A DNA stretch of 64,000 nucleotides from Streptomyces griseocarneus (lineage in GTDB: Bacteria > Actinomycetota > Actinomycetes > Streptomycetales > Streptomycetaceae), in assembly GCF_014655595.1 (NCBI RefSeq), contig NZ_BNBL01000001.1, forward strand, positions 1,280,310 through 1,344,309, read 5' to 3'. The notes beneath the pieces were generated by a model that did not search any database, was not told where the DNA came from, and was given only the letters and a program-made list of their open reading frames with translations. A program made the position numbers and the translations under genes. Shown piece by piece: positions 8,499-17,910 of this stretch (within the stretch, counting starts at the first letter, position 1; every line of letters begins with the position of its first letter).

Positions 8499-9845
8499 AT
8501 GCAGGATCACGTCACGCCCCGCCGGGTGGTGATCCTCGGCGGAGGCTTCGCGGGGCTGTTCGCCGCCCGCGCCCTGCGCCGGTCACCGGTCGCCGTGACC
8601 GTGGTCGACCGCCGTGCCCACCACCTCTTCCAGCCGCTGCTCTACCAGTGCGCCTCCGGAATCCTGTCCGAGGGCCAGATCGCGCAACCGCTCCGCGCGG
8701 TGCTGCGACGCCATCACAACGTGAGCTGCCTGCTCGCCGAAGCCACCGACGTGGACGTCGAGGCCCGGCTGGTCCACGCCCAGCGACCGGACGGCGGAGC
8801 CGTCGAGCTGCCCTACGACGATCTGATCGTCGGAGTCGGCATGCGCCAGTCCTACTTCGGGCACGACGAGTTCGCCGCGTACGCCCCCGGCATGAAGACC
8901 CTGAACGACGCGCTGGACATCCGCCGACGGATCTACCAGGCGTTCGAGACGGCCGAAACGGCCGCGGACGCCCGGGAACGGGAGCAGTGGCTCACCTTCG
9001 CGCTCGTCGGCGGCGGGCCGACCGGTGTCGAACTCGCCGGACAGATCAGGGAGATCGCGGGCCACACGCTCGACCGGGAGTTCCGGACGATCGACTCCGC
9101 CCATGCCCGGGTGCTGCTCTTCGAGGGGTCCGACGAGGTGCTGGGCGCGTTCGGCCGCCCCCTGGCGCATCGCGCGGCCCGTACGCTGCGGAGCCTCGGC
9201 GTGGAGCTCCACCTGGGCACGAAGGTCATCGCCGTCGACGCGCACGGCCTGACGGTTCAGGGCCAGGACGGTGCGACCACCCGGTTCGAGGCACGCACGG
9301 TGCTGTGGACGGCCGGGGTCGAGGCGCCGCCCATCGCCGCCGCGCTGGCCCGGGCGACCGGCGCCACGCAGGACCGGGCCGGACGCATTGCCGTCGAACC
9401 CGACCTCACCGTCCCCGGCCACCCGGAGATCCGCGTCACGGGCGACGTGATGAGCCTGGACAAGCTGCCGGGCCTGGCCGAGGTCGCCATGCAGTCGGGC
9501 GCCTACGCCGGCCGGGCCGTGCGCCACGCGGTGGAGGGCAGGACGAAGCAGCCGAAGCCCTTCAGGTACTGGGACCTCGGCAGCGCCGCCTACATCTCCC
9601 GCGGCCGGGCCGTCGTCAAGGCCGGCCCGCTGCACCTGTCGGGTGCGATCGGATGGCTGGTCTGGCTCTTCATCCACCTTGCCTTCCTCACCGGATTCCG
9701 CAGCAGGCTGGGAGCGGTGCTCAGCTGGTCCGTCGCCTTCGCCACCAGCTCGCGACGCGAGCGCGCCTTCGCCTGGTCCGACGCCGGTGCCGGTGCGTCG
9801 GCCGGCCCGGCGCCCGGGCGGAAGGCGCCCCCGCCGCCTCCCTGA
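8499..9845 (+). CDS. Type II NADH dehydrogenase (NDH-2), FAD-dependent
   Basis: A 448-residue pyridine nucleotide-disulfide oxidoreductase family protein. VVILGGGFAGLFAARAL near the N-terminus binds FAD and ALVGGGPTGVELAGQI near residue 170 binds NAD(P)H. FQPLLYQCASG and LWTAGVEAPP are typical of NDH-2. The C-terminal region (SGAIGWLVWLFIHLAFL) is hydrophobic and would attach the protein to the membrane, as in this family. NDH-2 oxidises NADH and reduces quinone without pumping protons. It sits between the SDR (6-base gap) and the cytochrome bd genes (98-base gap), so a short NADH-quinone-oxygen chain is encoded in a row. Confidence 0.87.
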   Translation: MQDHVTPRRVVILGGGFAGLFAARALRRSPVAVTVVDRRAHHLFQPLLYQCASGILSEGQIAQPLRAVLRRHHNVSCLLAEATDVDVEARLVHAQRPDGGAVELPYDDLIVGVGMRQSYFGHDEFAAYAPGMKTLNDALDIRRRIYQAFETAETAADAREREQWLTFALVGGGPTGVELAGQIREIAGHTLDREFRTIDSAHARVLLFEGSDEVLGAFGRPLAHRAARTLRSLGVELHLGTKVIAVDAHGLTVQGQDGATTRFEARTVLWTAGVEAPPIAAALARATGATQDRAGRIAVEPDLTVPGHPEIRVTGDVMSLDKLPGLAEVAMQSGAYAGRAVRHAVEGRTKQPKPFRYWDLGSAAYISRGRAVVKAGPLHLSGAIGWLVWLFIHLAFLTGFRSRLGAVLSWSVAFATSSRRERAFAWSDAGAGASAGPAPGRKAPPPPP

Positions 9846-9943
9846 CCACGGCAACCGCCGGCACCTCCCGGCTGCCACCCCCTCTGCACTCCTGTCGTTC
9901 CTCAGCCCCCCGCGCCCCCGCGGGGCAGACCACCGAGGCGCAC

Positions 9944-11428
9944 ATGCTCAGCACAGCGGCCCTTCTGGCGAACACCCCGCCCCAGCTCCTACCGGCTCGT
10001 GAGCTGATGGCCTTCACCCTGGCCTCGCACATCCTGCTGGTCCCGTTCGGTGTGGCGTTGCCGTTCATCACGGTGCTGATGCACCACCGGGCACTGCGCC
10101 GCGACGACCCCGTCGCCCTGAAGCTCGCACGGCGCTGGTCGGCGGTGATGGCCGTCCAGTTCGCCATCGGCGTCGTGACCGGCACCGTGCTGTCCTTCGA
10201 GCTCGGCCTGCTGTGGCCCGGCATGATGGGCCGCTGGGGCGACGTCTTCGGCCTCGGGTTCGGCGTCGAGGCCTGGGCGTTCTTCCTGGAGGCCGTCCTG
10301 ATCGCGATCTACCTCTACGGCTGGCGCCGGCTCAAGCCCTGGACGCACTTCTGGCTGGCCGTGCCGCTGCCGGCGGCGGCCCTGATGGGCGCGTTCGGCA
10401 TCATCGCGGCCAACTCCTGGATGAACACCCCGCAGGGGTTCGGCCTCGATGCCCAGGGCAATCCCGTCGACGTCGATGTGCGGCAGGCGGTCTTCACACC
10501 GATGTTCGGCCCGGAGTACTGGCACTTCGTGGTCGCGATGTTCATGACCGCCGGTTACGTGGTCGCCGGCGTGTACGCGGTCGGCCTGCTGCGCGGGCGC
10601 CGCGACCGGTACCACCGGCTCGGCTTCACGCTGCCGTTCACCGTCGCGGCGATCCTCACACCGGTCCAGTTCATGCTCGGCGACTCCGCCGCTCGTGCCG
10701 TCTTCCACAAGCAGCCGGTGAAGTTCGCCGCCACGGAGATCGTCTGGAAGACGGACACCCATGTGCCCGAGTACATGTTCGGACGGCTGAACAGCGACGG
10801 AACGATCTCCGGCGGGCTCAGGATCCCCCAGCTGGACTCGATCCTCGCCGGCTTCAAGCCCAGCACCCAGGTGACCGGACTGACGTCGGTGCCGGCCGCC
10901 GACCGCCCCACCGCCGTCCAGGCCACCATCGCCCACTGGGCGTTCGACATCATGGTCACCATCGGCAGCCTGCTGATCCTGCTCGCCCTCTGGTACGCCT
11001 GGTCCTGGCTGCGGCACCGGGACCTCCCTCGCAGCCGCTGGTTCTTCCGCTGCGCCGCGATCGCGGGAGCCGCGTGCCTGGTGACCGTGGAGTGCGGCTG
11101 GATCACCACGGAGGTCGGTCGCCAGCCCTGGATCGTCTACCACCACATGAGGGTCTCGGAGGCGGTGACCGCCACCAGGGCCGGATCGCTGTGGGCGATG
11201 CTCGGCATCGTCATGGCGGTGTACGTGGCCGTGTTCGGCGCGTTCCTCGCGATCGTCCTGACGATGCGAACCCGCTGGCGCATCGCGGACGAGGGCTCGG
11301 CCGCCGCCCGCGCCGCACTGCCGCCCGAGACCGACACCCCCTACGGGCCCAGAAGCGAGCCCGAGCCGGCAGCCGCAGGGGCCGCACCCGGTGGCGGGGC
11401 CGACGGCAGGTCCGGCGGTGCGTCATGA
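9944..11428 (+). CDS. cydA: Cytochrome bd quinol oxidase subunit I
   Basis: A 494-residue multi-pass membrane protein, the haem-carrying subunit that oxidises quinol and reduces oxygen. Recognisable segments are the N-terminal FTLASHILLVPFGVALPF with the haem b595-type histidine, the GLLWPGMMGRWGDVFG and FGVEAWAFFLEA helices, FIGYW-like FGPEYWHF and the Q-loop end GWITTEVGRQPW. The ATG at 9944 has only a weak GAGG upstream, but an upstream extension would fuse it to the non-coding tail of the previous gene. Its stop overlaps the cydB start by four bases (ATGA). The last 40 residues are Pro/Ala/Gly-rich and probably disordered. Bd oxidases give respiration under low oxygen and resist nitric oxide and peroxide. 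Confidence 0.93.
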   Translation: MLSTAALLANTPPQLLPARELMAFTLASHILLVPFGVALPFITVLMHHRALRRDDPVALKLARRWSAVMAVQFAIGVVTGTVLSFELGLLWPGMMGRWGDVFGLGFGVEAWAFFLEAVLIAIYLYGWRRLKPWTHFWLAVPLPAAALMGAFGIIAANSWMNTPQGFGLDAQGNPVDVDVRQAVFTPMFGPEYWHFVVAMFMTAGYVVAGVYAVGLLRGRRDRYHRLGFTLPFTVAAILTPVQFMLGDSAARAVFHKQPVKFAATEIVWKTDTHVPEYMFGRLNSDGTISGGLRIPQLDSILAGFKPSTQVTGLTSVPAADRPTAVQATIAHWAFDIMVTIGSLLILLALWYAWSWLRHRDLPRSRWFFRCAAIAGAACLVTVECGWITTEVGRQPWIVYHHMRVSEAVTATRAGSLWAMLGIVMAVYVAVFGAFLAIVLTMRTRWRIADEGSAAARAALPPETDTPYGPRSEPEPAAAGAAPGGGADGRSGGAS

Positions 11429-12468
11429 TGGCCGGTCTCATCGCCTGGGTCATGGTGCTCGCGATCGCCGCCTACGCCTGTGCCGGGGGCACCGACTACG
11501 GCGCGGGATTCTGGGACCTCCTGGCCGGAGGGGCGGAGTGGGGCCGGCGGCCCCGCTGGCTCATCGATCACGCGATGGCGCCGGTCTGGGAGACCAACAA
11601 CGTCTGGTTGATCTTCGTCTTCGTCATCATGTGGACCGGCTTTCCGAGGATGTTCCAGGCCGTTTTCGAGGCGATGTGGCTGCCCCTCGCGCTCGCGGCC
11701 GTAGGTCTGGTGCTCCGCGGCGCCGGGTTCGCCCTGCGCAAGCCGTCCCGCCGGCTGGCCCAACGACGGGTCTTCGGTGCGATGTTCGCCATCGCATCGC
11801 TGCTCACGCCGTTCTTCCTCGGGGCGGTGCTCGGAGGCATCGCCGCAGGCCGGGTCGCGGTGGGAACCGACGCCTCCGCGGACGCCTGGGCCAATCCGGC
11901 CTCCGTGCTCACGGGTCTGCTGGCCATCGCCGCCACCGCGTTCCTCGGGGCGGTGTTCCTCTGCTCCGACGCGCGGCGGTTCGGCGCCGACGACCTCGTC
12001 GACTACTTCCGGCTGCGGGCCCTGCTGGCCTTCTGCGCCGTCGTCGTCCTCGCGCTCATCGGCCTCCCCGTCACCCACCACCACGCCCGGTACGTCTGGG
12101 AGGGCCTCACCGGGGGCCCGGGCCTGCTGCTGATCGTCCTGGCCGCGGTCTGCGGTCTGGCCACGGTGCTGCTTCTGCTGCGCCGGTCGTACGGCTGGTC
12201 CCGCTACACCTCGGTGGCGAGCGTCGCCCTGACCGTCGGCGCATGGGGCTTCGCGCAGCGGCCCTACGTACTGCCGACCTCGCTGACGGTGGCCCAGGCG
12301 GCCGGCGCCGCCCACACCCTGCGCTGGCTGGGCATCGTCACGGCCATCGCGGTCGTGCTGGTCGGCCCGGCGCTGGTGCTGCTCTACCGGCTCGACACCA
12401 TGGGCGAGCTGGAGCCGCTCACCGACGCCGACACCCGGGCGGCCAGGGCTCCCGGGGACAACCTGTAG
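11425..12468 (+). CDS. cydB: Cytochrome bd quinol oxidase subunit II
   Basis: A 347-residue partner of CydA with about eight or nine membrane helices. GTDYGAGFWDLLAG and WETNNVWLIF near the N-terminus and AQRPYVLPTSLTVAQAAG near residue 285 are standard CydB signatures. The ATG at 11425 lies inside the end of cydA (ATGA overlap), so the two are translationally coupled. No cydDC exporter genes follow: the next gene is convergent. Those assembly genes would have to be elsewhere, or a second cyd locus may exist; this cannot be judged from the window. Confidence 0.93.
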   Translation: MMAGLIAWVMVLAIAAYACAGGTDYGAGFWDLLAGGAEWGRRPRWLIDHAMAPVWETNNVWLIFVFVIMWTGFPRMFQAVFEAMWLPLALAAVGLVLRGAGFALRKPSRRLAQRRVFGAMFAIASLLTPFFLGAVLGGIAAGRVAVGTDASADAWANPASVLTGLLAIAATAFLGAVFLCSDARRFGADDLVDYFRLRALLAFCAVVVLALIGLPVTHHHARYVWEGLTGGPGLLLIVLAAVCGLATVLLLLRRSYGWSRYTSVASVALTVGAWGFAQRPYVLPTSLTVAQAAGAAHTLRWLGIVTAIAVVLVGPALVLLYRLDTMGELEPLTDADTRAARAPGDNL

Positions 12469-12507
12469 GGGCGCTCCGCCGGCTCCGTCGCGGCGTACGG
12501 CACCCCG

Positions 12508-14085
12508 TCAGCCGAGCCGGGCGGCGATGTGGTCGCCGACCCGCAGGGCGTTGGCGATGGCCGTGAGCGACGGGTTCACCGCGCCGATGCTGGGGAAGAA
12601 GCTCGTGTCGACGACGTAGAGGTTGTCCAGGTCGTGGGCCTTGCAATGGACGTCCAGCGCGGAGCTGCCCGGGTCGTCGCCGAAGCGGACGGTGCCGGCC
12701 TGGTGCGCGGTGGCGCCGATCGGCATGCCCTTGTGCAGGTAGATGCTGTGCGACAGCAGGTGGTGTTCGTGCATGCCCAGGCGGCCCAGCATGCCCTGCA
12801 GCTTGTGCTGGAGGCGCTTCAGCCCCGCGATGTTGTTCTTCTCGTCGAGGGCCAGGTGGATGTCGTCGTTCTTGTCGAGGGTGACGCGGCTCCCGGGCAG
12901 GGGGAGGTCCTCCCCGCACAGCCAGAAGTCGACGGCGTGGTGGGCCAGCATCTCGAACGGCATGTCGGGCGTGACCGCGCCGGCCCAGCGCGGCGCCTCG
13001 CCGTGGATCTGGTCGGCGTCCGACTTGCCGAGCATCTGGATGCCACCGAGCGGGAAGTCCCAGTCGTCCGCTCCCAGGTACCAGTCGTGGAGCGCCAGGG
13101 TCTTCTGGAACCTGGTGGGGTTCGGTTCCTTGGACACCGCCATCAGCGCCAGGTTGTTGTGACGCATGTAGTGGCGTCCCACCACGTCCGAGCTGTTGGC
13201 CAGGCCGCCGGGGTGTTTGTCGTTGGCCGAACGGAGCAGGAGGACTGCCGAGTTGACCGCGCCGCAGGCCACCACCACGATGTCGGCGCTGTAGGACTCC
13301 GTCGTTCCGTCTCCGAGCTCGGCCACGACCCTGGTGACGGTGCGTCCGGTCGGGTCGGTCTCCAGGCGTCGCACGTCGGCGCCCGTCACCATGGTGACGT
13401 TGTCGTGCTTCAGCGCCGGGTCGACGCAGATCACCTGCGCGTCGGACTTGGCGCCCATCAGGCAGGGGAAGCCGTCGACCCGGTCGCAGCGGATGCACAC
13501 GCTGGAATGGGTGGCCCGGCCGTTCTCGTCCTGGGTGAGGTTCACGCCGATGGGCAGGTGGAAGGGGTGCAGCCCGTGCTTTTCCAGGTCGTCGCTGAGC
13601 TGCTGGATGCGCGGCTCGTGTGCCACCGGCGGGTGGGGGTACTGGCCGCTCGCCGGGCCTTCGGTGGGGTCCTCGCCATGCTGCCCGTGCACCAGGTAGA
13701 GCTGCTCGGCCTGCGTGTAGTACGGCTCCAGGTCCTCGTAGCGGATCGGCCAGGCGGGTGAGACGCCGCCGTGGTGGCGCAGCTCGCCGAAGTCCTCGGG
13801 CCGGAGGCGGAAGAGGGCGGCGCCGTAGAACTTGGTGTTGCCCCCGACGTAGTAGTTCACCTCCGGGGGGAACTCGTTGCCGTGCTTGTCGTACCAGAAC
13901 TCGGGGGCACGGTACTTGCCCTTGACGAAGACCGCGGTGGAGTCCCAGTTGTCCCGCTCCCGCGGAAGGTAGTCGCCGCGCTCCAGGATCAGGATCCGCT
14001 TGCCGGTGGGGGCCAGCCGGTGGGCGAGCGTGCCGCCGCCCGCTCCCGTACCGATGATGATGACGTCGTGGTGATCGTCGGCCAT
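12508..14085 (-). CDS. GMC-family FAD oxidoreductase
   Basis: A 525-residue glucose-methanol-choline type flavoenzyme. DVIIIGTGAGGGTLAHRLA near the N-terminus is the FAD Rossmann motif, the ILERGD acidic end follows, and the C-terminal NPSLTAIANALRVGDHIA is the family signature. HQAGTVRFG carries a likely catalytic His. CIRCDRVDGFPC near residue 205 is a cysteine cluster also seen in a subgroup of bacterial sugar and gluconate dehydrogenase-like GMC proteins. Substrate is open: sugars or alcohols. The neighbouring glucose dehydrogenase and gluconokinase argue for a sugar or sugar acid. The ATG at 14085 is chosen because the glycine motif begins only six residues later; a stronger ribosome binding site is not visible. 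It starts the left end of a minus-strand group including gluconokinase, separated by 173 bases. Confidence 0.85.
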   Translation of the reverse strand: MADDHHDVIIIGTGAGGGTLAHRLAPTGKRILILERGDYLPRERDNWDSTAVFVKGKYRAPEFWYDKHGNEFPPEVNYYVGGNTKFYGAALFRLRPEDFGELRHHGGVSPAWPIRYEDLEPYYTQAEQLYLVHGQHGEDPTEGPASGQYPHPPVAHEPRIQQLSDDLEKHGLHPFHLPIGVNLTQDENGRATHSSVCIRCDRVDGFPCLMGAKSDAQVICVDPALKHDNVTMVTGADVRRLETDPTGRTVTRVVAELGDGTTESYSADIVVVACGAVNSAVLLLRSANDKHPGGLANSSDVVGRHYMRHNNLALMAVSKEPNPTRFQKTLALHDWYLGADDWDFPLGGIQMLGKSDADQIHGEAPRWAGAVTPDMPFEMLAHHAVDFWLCGEDLPLPGSRVTLDKNDDIHLALDEKNNIAGLKRLQHKLQGMLGRLGMHEHHLLSHSIYLHKGMPIGATAHQAGTVRFGDDPGSSALDVHCKAHDLDNLYVVDTSFFPSIGAVNPSLTAIANALRVGDHIAARLG

Positions 14086-14258
14086 GCGGAGATCCCGTTC
14101 TCGGAGTCGTTGGCTGCCCTGGCCGTAGCGCCCTGAGGGCCCCCTGTGCCGCACCGCGCCGGACGTGCGGGCACGCCGTCGGGACGTTCAGCATCGAATA
14201 TGAAGCTATCGGGCGGTCCCGGGAGTGGCGACCGCAGGCGAGCCGATCAGGTGGGCAT

Positions 14259-14783
14259 TCAGTTGGCCGCCCGCACGGCGTTCGCCGCCGCGTCGACGAT
14301 GGCCCGCGGGTCGCCTGCCGCGTCGACGGTCAACCCCGGCTCGTCCGGTCGCAGGGGCTCGAGGGCGGCGTACTGGGAGTCCACCAGCGCGGCCGGCATG
14401 AAGTGGCCGGCCCGTCGGGCGACCCGTTCGGCGGCGGTCGCCCGGTCGAGAGCCAGGTCCAGGAACCACACGCCGGCGCCTGCCGCGCGGAGCAGATCCC
14501 GGTACTCGCGCCGGAGAGCCGAGCACGCCACCACCGCGCCCTGGCCGGATTCGGTCGCCTCCCGGATCCGGTCGGTGAGGGACAGCAGCCATGGCCGGCG
14601 GTCCTCGTCGTCGAGCGGACGGCCCGCGGCCATCTTGGCGCGGTTCGCGGCGGGGTGGAGGTCGTCCGCCTCCAGGAAGGGCACCATGAGCCGCTGGGCG
14701 AGCAGTCGGCCCACGGTGGACTTCCCCGCACCCGAGACCCCCATGACCACGACGACGGCCGGTACCGGGGTGGCTGCTCGCAC
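14259..14783 (-). CDS. Gluconokinase
   Basis: A 174-residue P-loop kinase phosphorylating gluconate at C6 with ATP, feeding the pentose phosphate route. MGVSGAGKSTVGRLLA near residue 12 is the Walker A loop and is followed by FLEADDLHP, the gluconokinase hallmark. DDEDRRPWL and ACSALRREYRD near 85, and GHFMPAALVDSQYAALE near 130, complete the family pattern. Length is normal for the GntK group. The start is uncertain: GTG at 14783 leaves five bases after the stop of the cyclase-family gene, implying coupling, but has no strong ribosome binding site. It supplies the second step after glucose oxidation by the dehydrogenase at 7650. Confidence 0.9.
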   Translation of the reverse strand: MRAATPVPAVVVVMGVSGAGKSTVGRLLAQRLMVPFLEADDLHPAANRAKMAAGRPLDDEDRRPWLLSLTDRIREATESGQGAVVACSALRREYRDLLRAAGAGVWFLDLALDRATAAERVARRAGHFMPAALVDSQYAALEPLRPDEPGLTVDAAGDPRAIVDAAANAVRAAN

Positions 14784-14788
14784 GGCGT

Positions 14789-15733
14789 TCAGAGGACGGC
14801 GACCGGGTTGACCGGTGAGCCGGTGGCGTCCGGCAGCCGCAGTGGGGCGATCACACAGAGGAACGACCAGCGCCCCTCGGACTCGCAGACCGGCGCCAGA
14901 TCCTCGAATTGCAGGTAGTCCAGCAGGTGAAGGCCCATGGCGTGGATCGCGAGCACATGCACGGGAAAGCCGACCCCCTCGGTGGAACTCGGGGCCGTGT
15001 CGTTGTTGCCGTCGCCGCCGAGCACGGCGACCCGACGCTCCGCCAGGAACTCCATCGCGCACGGATGGAGCCCCGCGCGCGCGTCCGCCGCGTGCCACGC
15101 GCCCAGCTCGTTCCGGCGTCTGCGGTGGCCGACCCGGACGAACAGGAGATCGCCCTCACCCACGTGTACGTGCTGGGCGGTCTCGGCCGCGGTGAGGTCG
15201 CCGGCGCTCACGTGGTCGCCCGGTTCGAGCCAGGGCACGCCACGGAGCCGCGGGATGTCCAGCAGCACGCCGCGTCCGACGATCCCGTCGCGAGCCACGT
15301 CGACGGAGAGCGCCTCGGCGCCGCCCGGCGTGACGGTGCTCGCGGACACGCCGCCGTGCAGCGTGCCGTTGTAGATCACGTGGCACAGGGCGTCGAGGTG
15401 GCTGTCGGCGTCGCCGTGCACGTTCATGGCGAAGCTGTCCCTCGCGAAGTGGAGCCCGCTCGAGGCGTCGTCCCCCGGCTGCCCGGCCATCCGGTGCCTC
15501 GCCGGCTCCGGGTTGTCCGGACCGGGCAGCGTCTCCACGGGCGCGGCGAGCGTCACCGTCCGGCCGGTCCGCACCTCGCGGGTGGCGGCCAGCACCCGGG
15601 CCGGAGTGAGTGCCTCCAGGGCGCCCCGACCGCCCCTGGCCCAGGCGGCGCGCGAGAGCAGGCGCCGGTACAGCACGTCGAACTCGGCCGCGGTCAGCCG
15701 TGGCGGTCCTGCCGGACGGGCATGCGCGGCCAT
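14789..15733 (-). CDS. Cyclase-family (kynurenine formamidase-like) hydrolase
   Basis: A 314-residue metal-dependent hydrolase of the cyclase/KynB superfamily. The segment HGDADSHLDALCH near residue 110 matches the metal site pattern H-x-G-T-H-x-D-x-x-x-H with the Thr-containing part altered (DSHLDALCH). GVLLDIPRLRG, GDLLFVRVGH and LGGDGNNDTAPS are other conserved stretches. Many proteins of this length act on unidentified amides or lactones. In this setting a lactonase role on gluconolactone would be convenient, but that is speculation. It sits three bases after the stop of the GH15 gene and five before gluconokinase, so all three are one operon. Confidence 0.78.
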   Translation of the reverse strand: MAAHARPAGPPRLTAAEFDVLYRRLLSRAAWARGGRGALEALTPARVLAATREVRTGRTVTLAAPVETLPGPDNPEPARHRMAGQPGDDASSGLHFARDSFAMNVHGDADSHLDALCHVIYNGTLHGGVSASTVTPGGAEALSVDVARDGIVGRGVLLDIPRLRGVPWLEPGDHVSAGDLTAAETAQHVHVGEGDLLFVRVGHRRRRNELGAWHAADARAGLHPCAMEFLAERRVAVLGGDGNNDTAPSSTEGVGFPVHVLAIHAMGLHLLDYLQFEDLAPVCESEGRWSFLCVIAPLRLPDATGSPVNPVAVL

Positions 15734-15736
15734 GGG

Positions 15737-17557
15737 TCAGCGCCCGTCCTCCGCGTCGAGCGCCTCGTCGAGGGTGATGGCGGCCATGATGAGGGACAGA
15801 TGGGTGAACGCCTGGGGGAAGTTGCCCAGTTGCTCCCCGCTCGGGCCGACCTCCTCGGCGAACAGTCCCACGTGGTTGGCGTAGGTCTGCATCTTCTCGA
15901 AGGCGTAACGGGCCTGGGACAGCCTCCCCGCCCTGGCCAGCGCGTCGACGTAGAGGAAGGTGCACAGACTGAACGTGCCCTCCGAGCCGCGCAGCCCGTC
16001 CGGCGACGCCGCCGGGTCGTAGCGGTAGACAAGACTGTCGGAGACGAGCTTCCGGTCCATCGCGTCGAGCGTGGAGAGCCAGGCCCCGGACCGGGGAGCG
16101 ATGAACTCGACCCTGGGCATGAGCAGCAGTGAGGCGTCCAGGACGTCGCCGTCGTAGTGCTGGATGAAGGCGCGCTCCTTCTCGCTCCAGCCGCGTTCCA
16201 TGACCTGCTCGAACACGGCGTCCCTCGCCTTGCGCCACCGCTCCAGGTCGGCGGGCCTTCGGAAGTATTCGGCCAGGCGCAGCCCGTGGTCGAAGGCGAC
16301 CCACGACATCACCCGGCTGTAGGTGAAGTTCTTGCGGCCGCCCCGGGTCTCCCAGATGCCCTCGCCCGGCCGGTCCCAGTGGTCGGCGAGCCAGTCCAGC
16401 GTCCTGGTGAGAGCCTGCCATCCCTCGTAGCTCGCCTGCTGTGCGATCTCGCGCCCCTGGGACATCGCGTAGAGGGCCTCGCCGTAGATGTCGAGCTGGA
16501 GCTGGTCGGCCGCGCCGTTGCCGATGCGGACGGGGGAGGAGCCGCGGTAGCCCTCGAAGTGATCGAGCGTCTCCTCCGGCAGGTCGGGATCGCCGTCGAC
16601 CCGGTACATCGTCTGGAGCGGCTCTCCCTCCGTGCCCTGGCGCTCGCGCAGCCTGTCCACCAGCCAGTGGACGAAGGCGGTGGCCTCCTCGGCGAAGCCG
16701 AGGTCCAGCATGGCCCGCACGGACAGCGAGCCGTCGCGTACCCAGGTGAACCGGTAGTCCCAGTTCCGCTCGCCGCCGACCTGCTCGGGCAGGCCCGTGG
16801 TGGCCGCCGCGATCAGGGCGCCGGTGGGGGCGTAGGTGAGGAGCTTGAGGGTGATGGCCGAGCGGTGCACCAGCTCGGGCCACCGCCCCCGGTAGCGGGA
16901 CTGGCGCAGCCACTGATGCCAGAACCGGGCGACTTCCCCCATCTGTGCGCTGAGCCCGTCGACCGTGAGGGGTGCGGGCGCCTCGCCACCGGACGCGCAG
17001 ACGGTGAACACGGCGCCACCGGACTCGCCGGAGTTCAGCGTCACCTTTCCGCGCACGTCCTGGCCGTCCCGCTCCAGCGGAAAGGTGGTCTGCAGGTGTG
17101 CGTCGATCCCCGGGGCCCGGAACAGAGCCCCGCTCTCGCCGAGTTCGAGTTCGTGCCCGGCCCGGCCGTAGTCGAAGCGCGGCCGGCACTCGAGCGTGAA
17201 GTCGACCGTTCCCCGCACGGCGCGGATCACGCGGACCAGGGTGTGCCGGTCGGTGGCGGTGCGGGTCCGGTCCGGGGGCATGAAGTCGACGACCTCGCCC
17301 ACGCCGTCCGGTGACATGAACCGGGTCACCAGGATCGCGGTGTCGGGGTAGTAGAGCTGCTTGCGGGTCTCGTCGGGGTGCTCGGGGGCCAGCCGCAGGT
17401 ACCCGCCGCGGTCGTGGTCGAGCAGCGCGGCGAAGATGCTGGGCGAATCGAACCTGGGAGCGGCGAACCAGTCCACGACGCCCTGCGACGACACGAGCGC
17501 GTTGGTCTGCAGGTCGCCCACCAGGCCGTGCTCGGCGATGGGAGGGTAGCGGTCCAT
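15737..17557 (-). CDS. Glycoside hydrolase family 15 glucoamylase/trehalase
   Basis: A 606-residue cytoplasmic GH15 protein (no signal peptide), first gene of a minus-strand operon. It opens with PPIAEHGLVGDLQTNALVSSQG, the usual N-terminus of actinobacterial members. RNWDYRFTWVRDGSLSVRA near residue 270 is the substrate-binding core. GIWETRGGRKNFTYSRVMSW near 400 contains the likely general acid Glu, and WSEKERAFIQHYDG near 460 the second. In mycobacteria proteins of this form hydrolyse trehalose; in others they act on alpha-1,4-glucans. Both release glucose, which the neighbouring mutarotase, glucose dehydrogenase and gluconokinase could use. The ATG at 17557 is preceded by CGGAG with six bases spacing. 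Confidence 0.88.
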   Translation of the reverse strand: MDRYPPIAEHGLVGDLQTNALVSSQGVVDWFAAPRFDSPSIFAALLDHDRGGYLRLAPEHPDETRKQLYYPDTAILVTRFMSPDGVGEVVDFMPPDRTRTATDRHTLVRVIRAVRGTVDFTLECRPRFDYGRAGHELELGESGALFRAPGIDAHLQTTFPLERDGQDVRGKVTLNSGESGGAVFTVCASGGEAPAPLTVDGLSAQMGEVARFWHQWLRQSRYRGRWPELVHRSAITLKLLTYAPTGALIAAATTGLPEQVGGERNWDYRFTWVRDGSLSVRAMLDLGFAEEATAFVHWLVDRLRERQGTEGEPLQTMYRVDGDPDLPEETLDHFEGYRGSSPVRIGNGAADQLQLDIYGEALYAMSQGREIAQQASYEGWQALTRTLDWLADHWDRPGEGIWETRGGRKNFTYSRVMSWVAFDHGLRLAEYFRRPADLERWRKARDAVFEQVMERGWSEKERAFIQHYDGDVLDASLLLMPRVEFIAPRSGAWLSTLDAMDRKLVSDSLVYRYDPAASPDGLRGSEGTFSLCTFLYVDALARAGRLSQARYAFEKMQTYANHVGLFAEEVGPSGEQLGNFPQAFTHLSLIMAAITLDEALDAEDGR

Positions 17558-17910
17558 GGGCTGCTCCGAGGCTCGGGAGAGGCCCCCTGTGTCCACTATC
17601 CGGCTCCCCGGTGGGCCCTGCCACGCCGCAGCGGTCACGACCGCACGCCCAGGGCCGCCGACGGCGACGACAGTCCGTGGGCGGCACCCGTACGGCGCAA
17701 CGGCGGCGGCCGCCGGGACACCGCAGCCGGTGCTTGACCCTGCGGCTGAAGCGACCGCGGCCGCCGAGCCGGGGTACCGCACCCGGTTTGCCGACCGCCC
17801 TTCCGGCGGGCGTTACTGGCTGGGGTCGGCCGACTGCAGGTGGGCCCCGGCCCGGAGCGCAGGCAGCGCAGCGCCCCGGTGCGGCGCCGGCGGAGCGACG
17901 GAGGTCGTGC
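17558..17910. other. Divergent promoter region, GH15 operon and DUF389 gene
   Basis: A 353-base gap of very high GC. It must carry the promoters of the two divergent units. A TTGACC hexamer near 17734 could be a -35 for the rightward gene, without a convincing -10. I see no RNA gene, repeat or conserved small frame here; the long frames crossing it have no ribosome binding site. Confidence 0.5.

Noticed and set aside
7430..11428. A 1332-codon plus-strand frame that would fuse cydA to the SDR/NDH-2 region
   Set aside because: Only the cydA part is protein-like; the upstream 838 codons read out of frame through the real SDR and NDH-2 genes.
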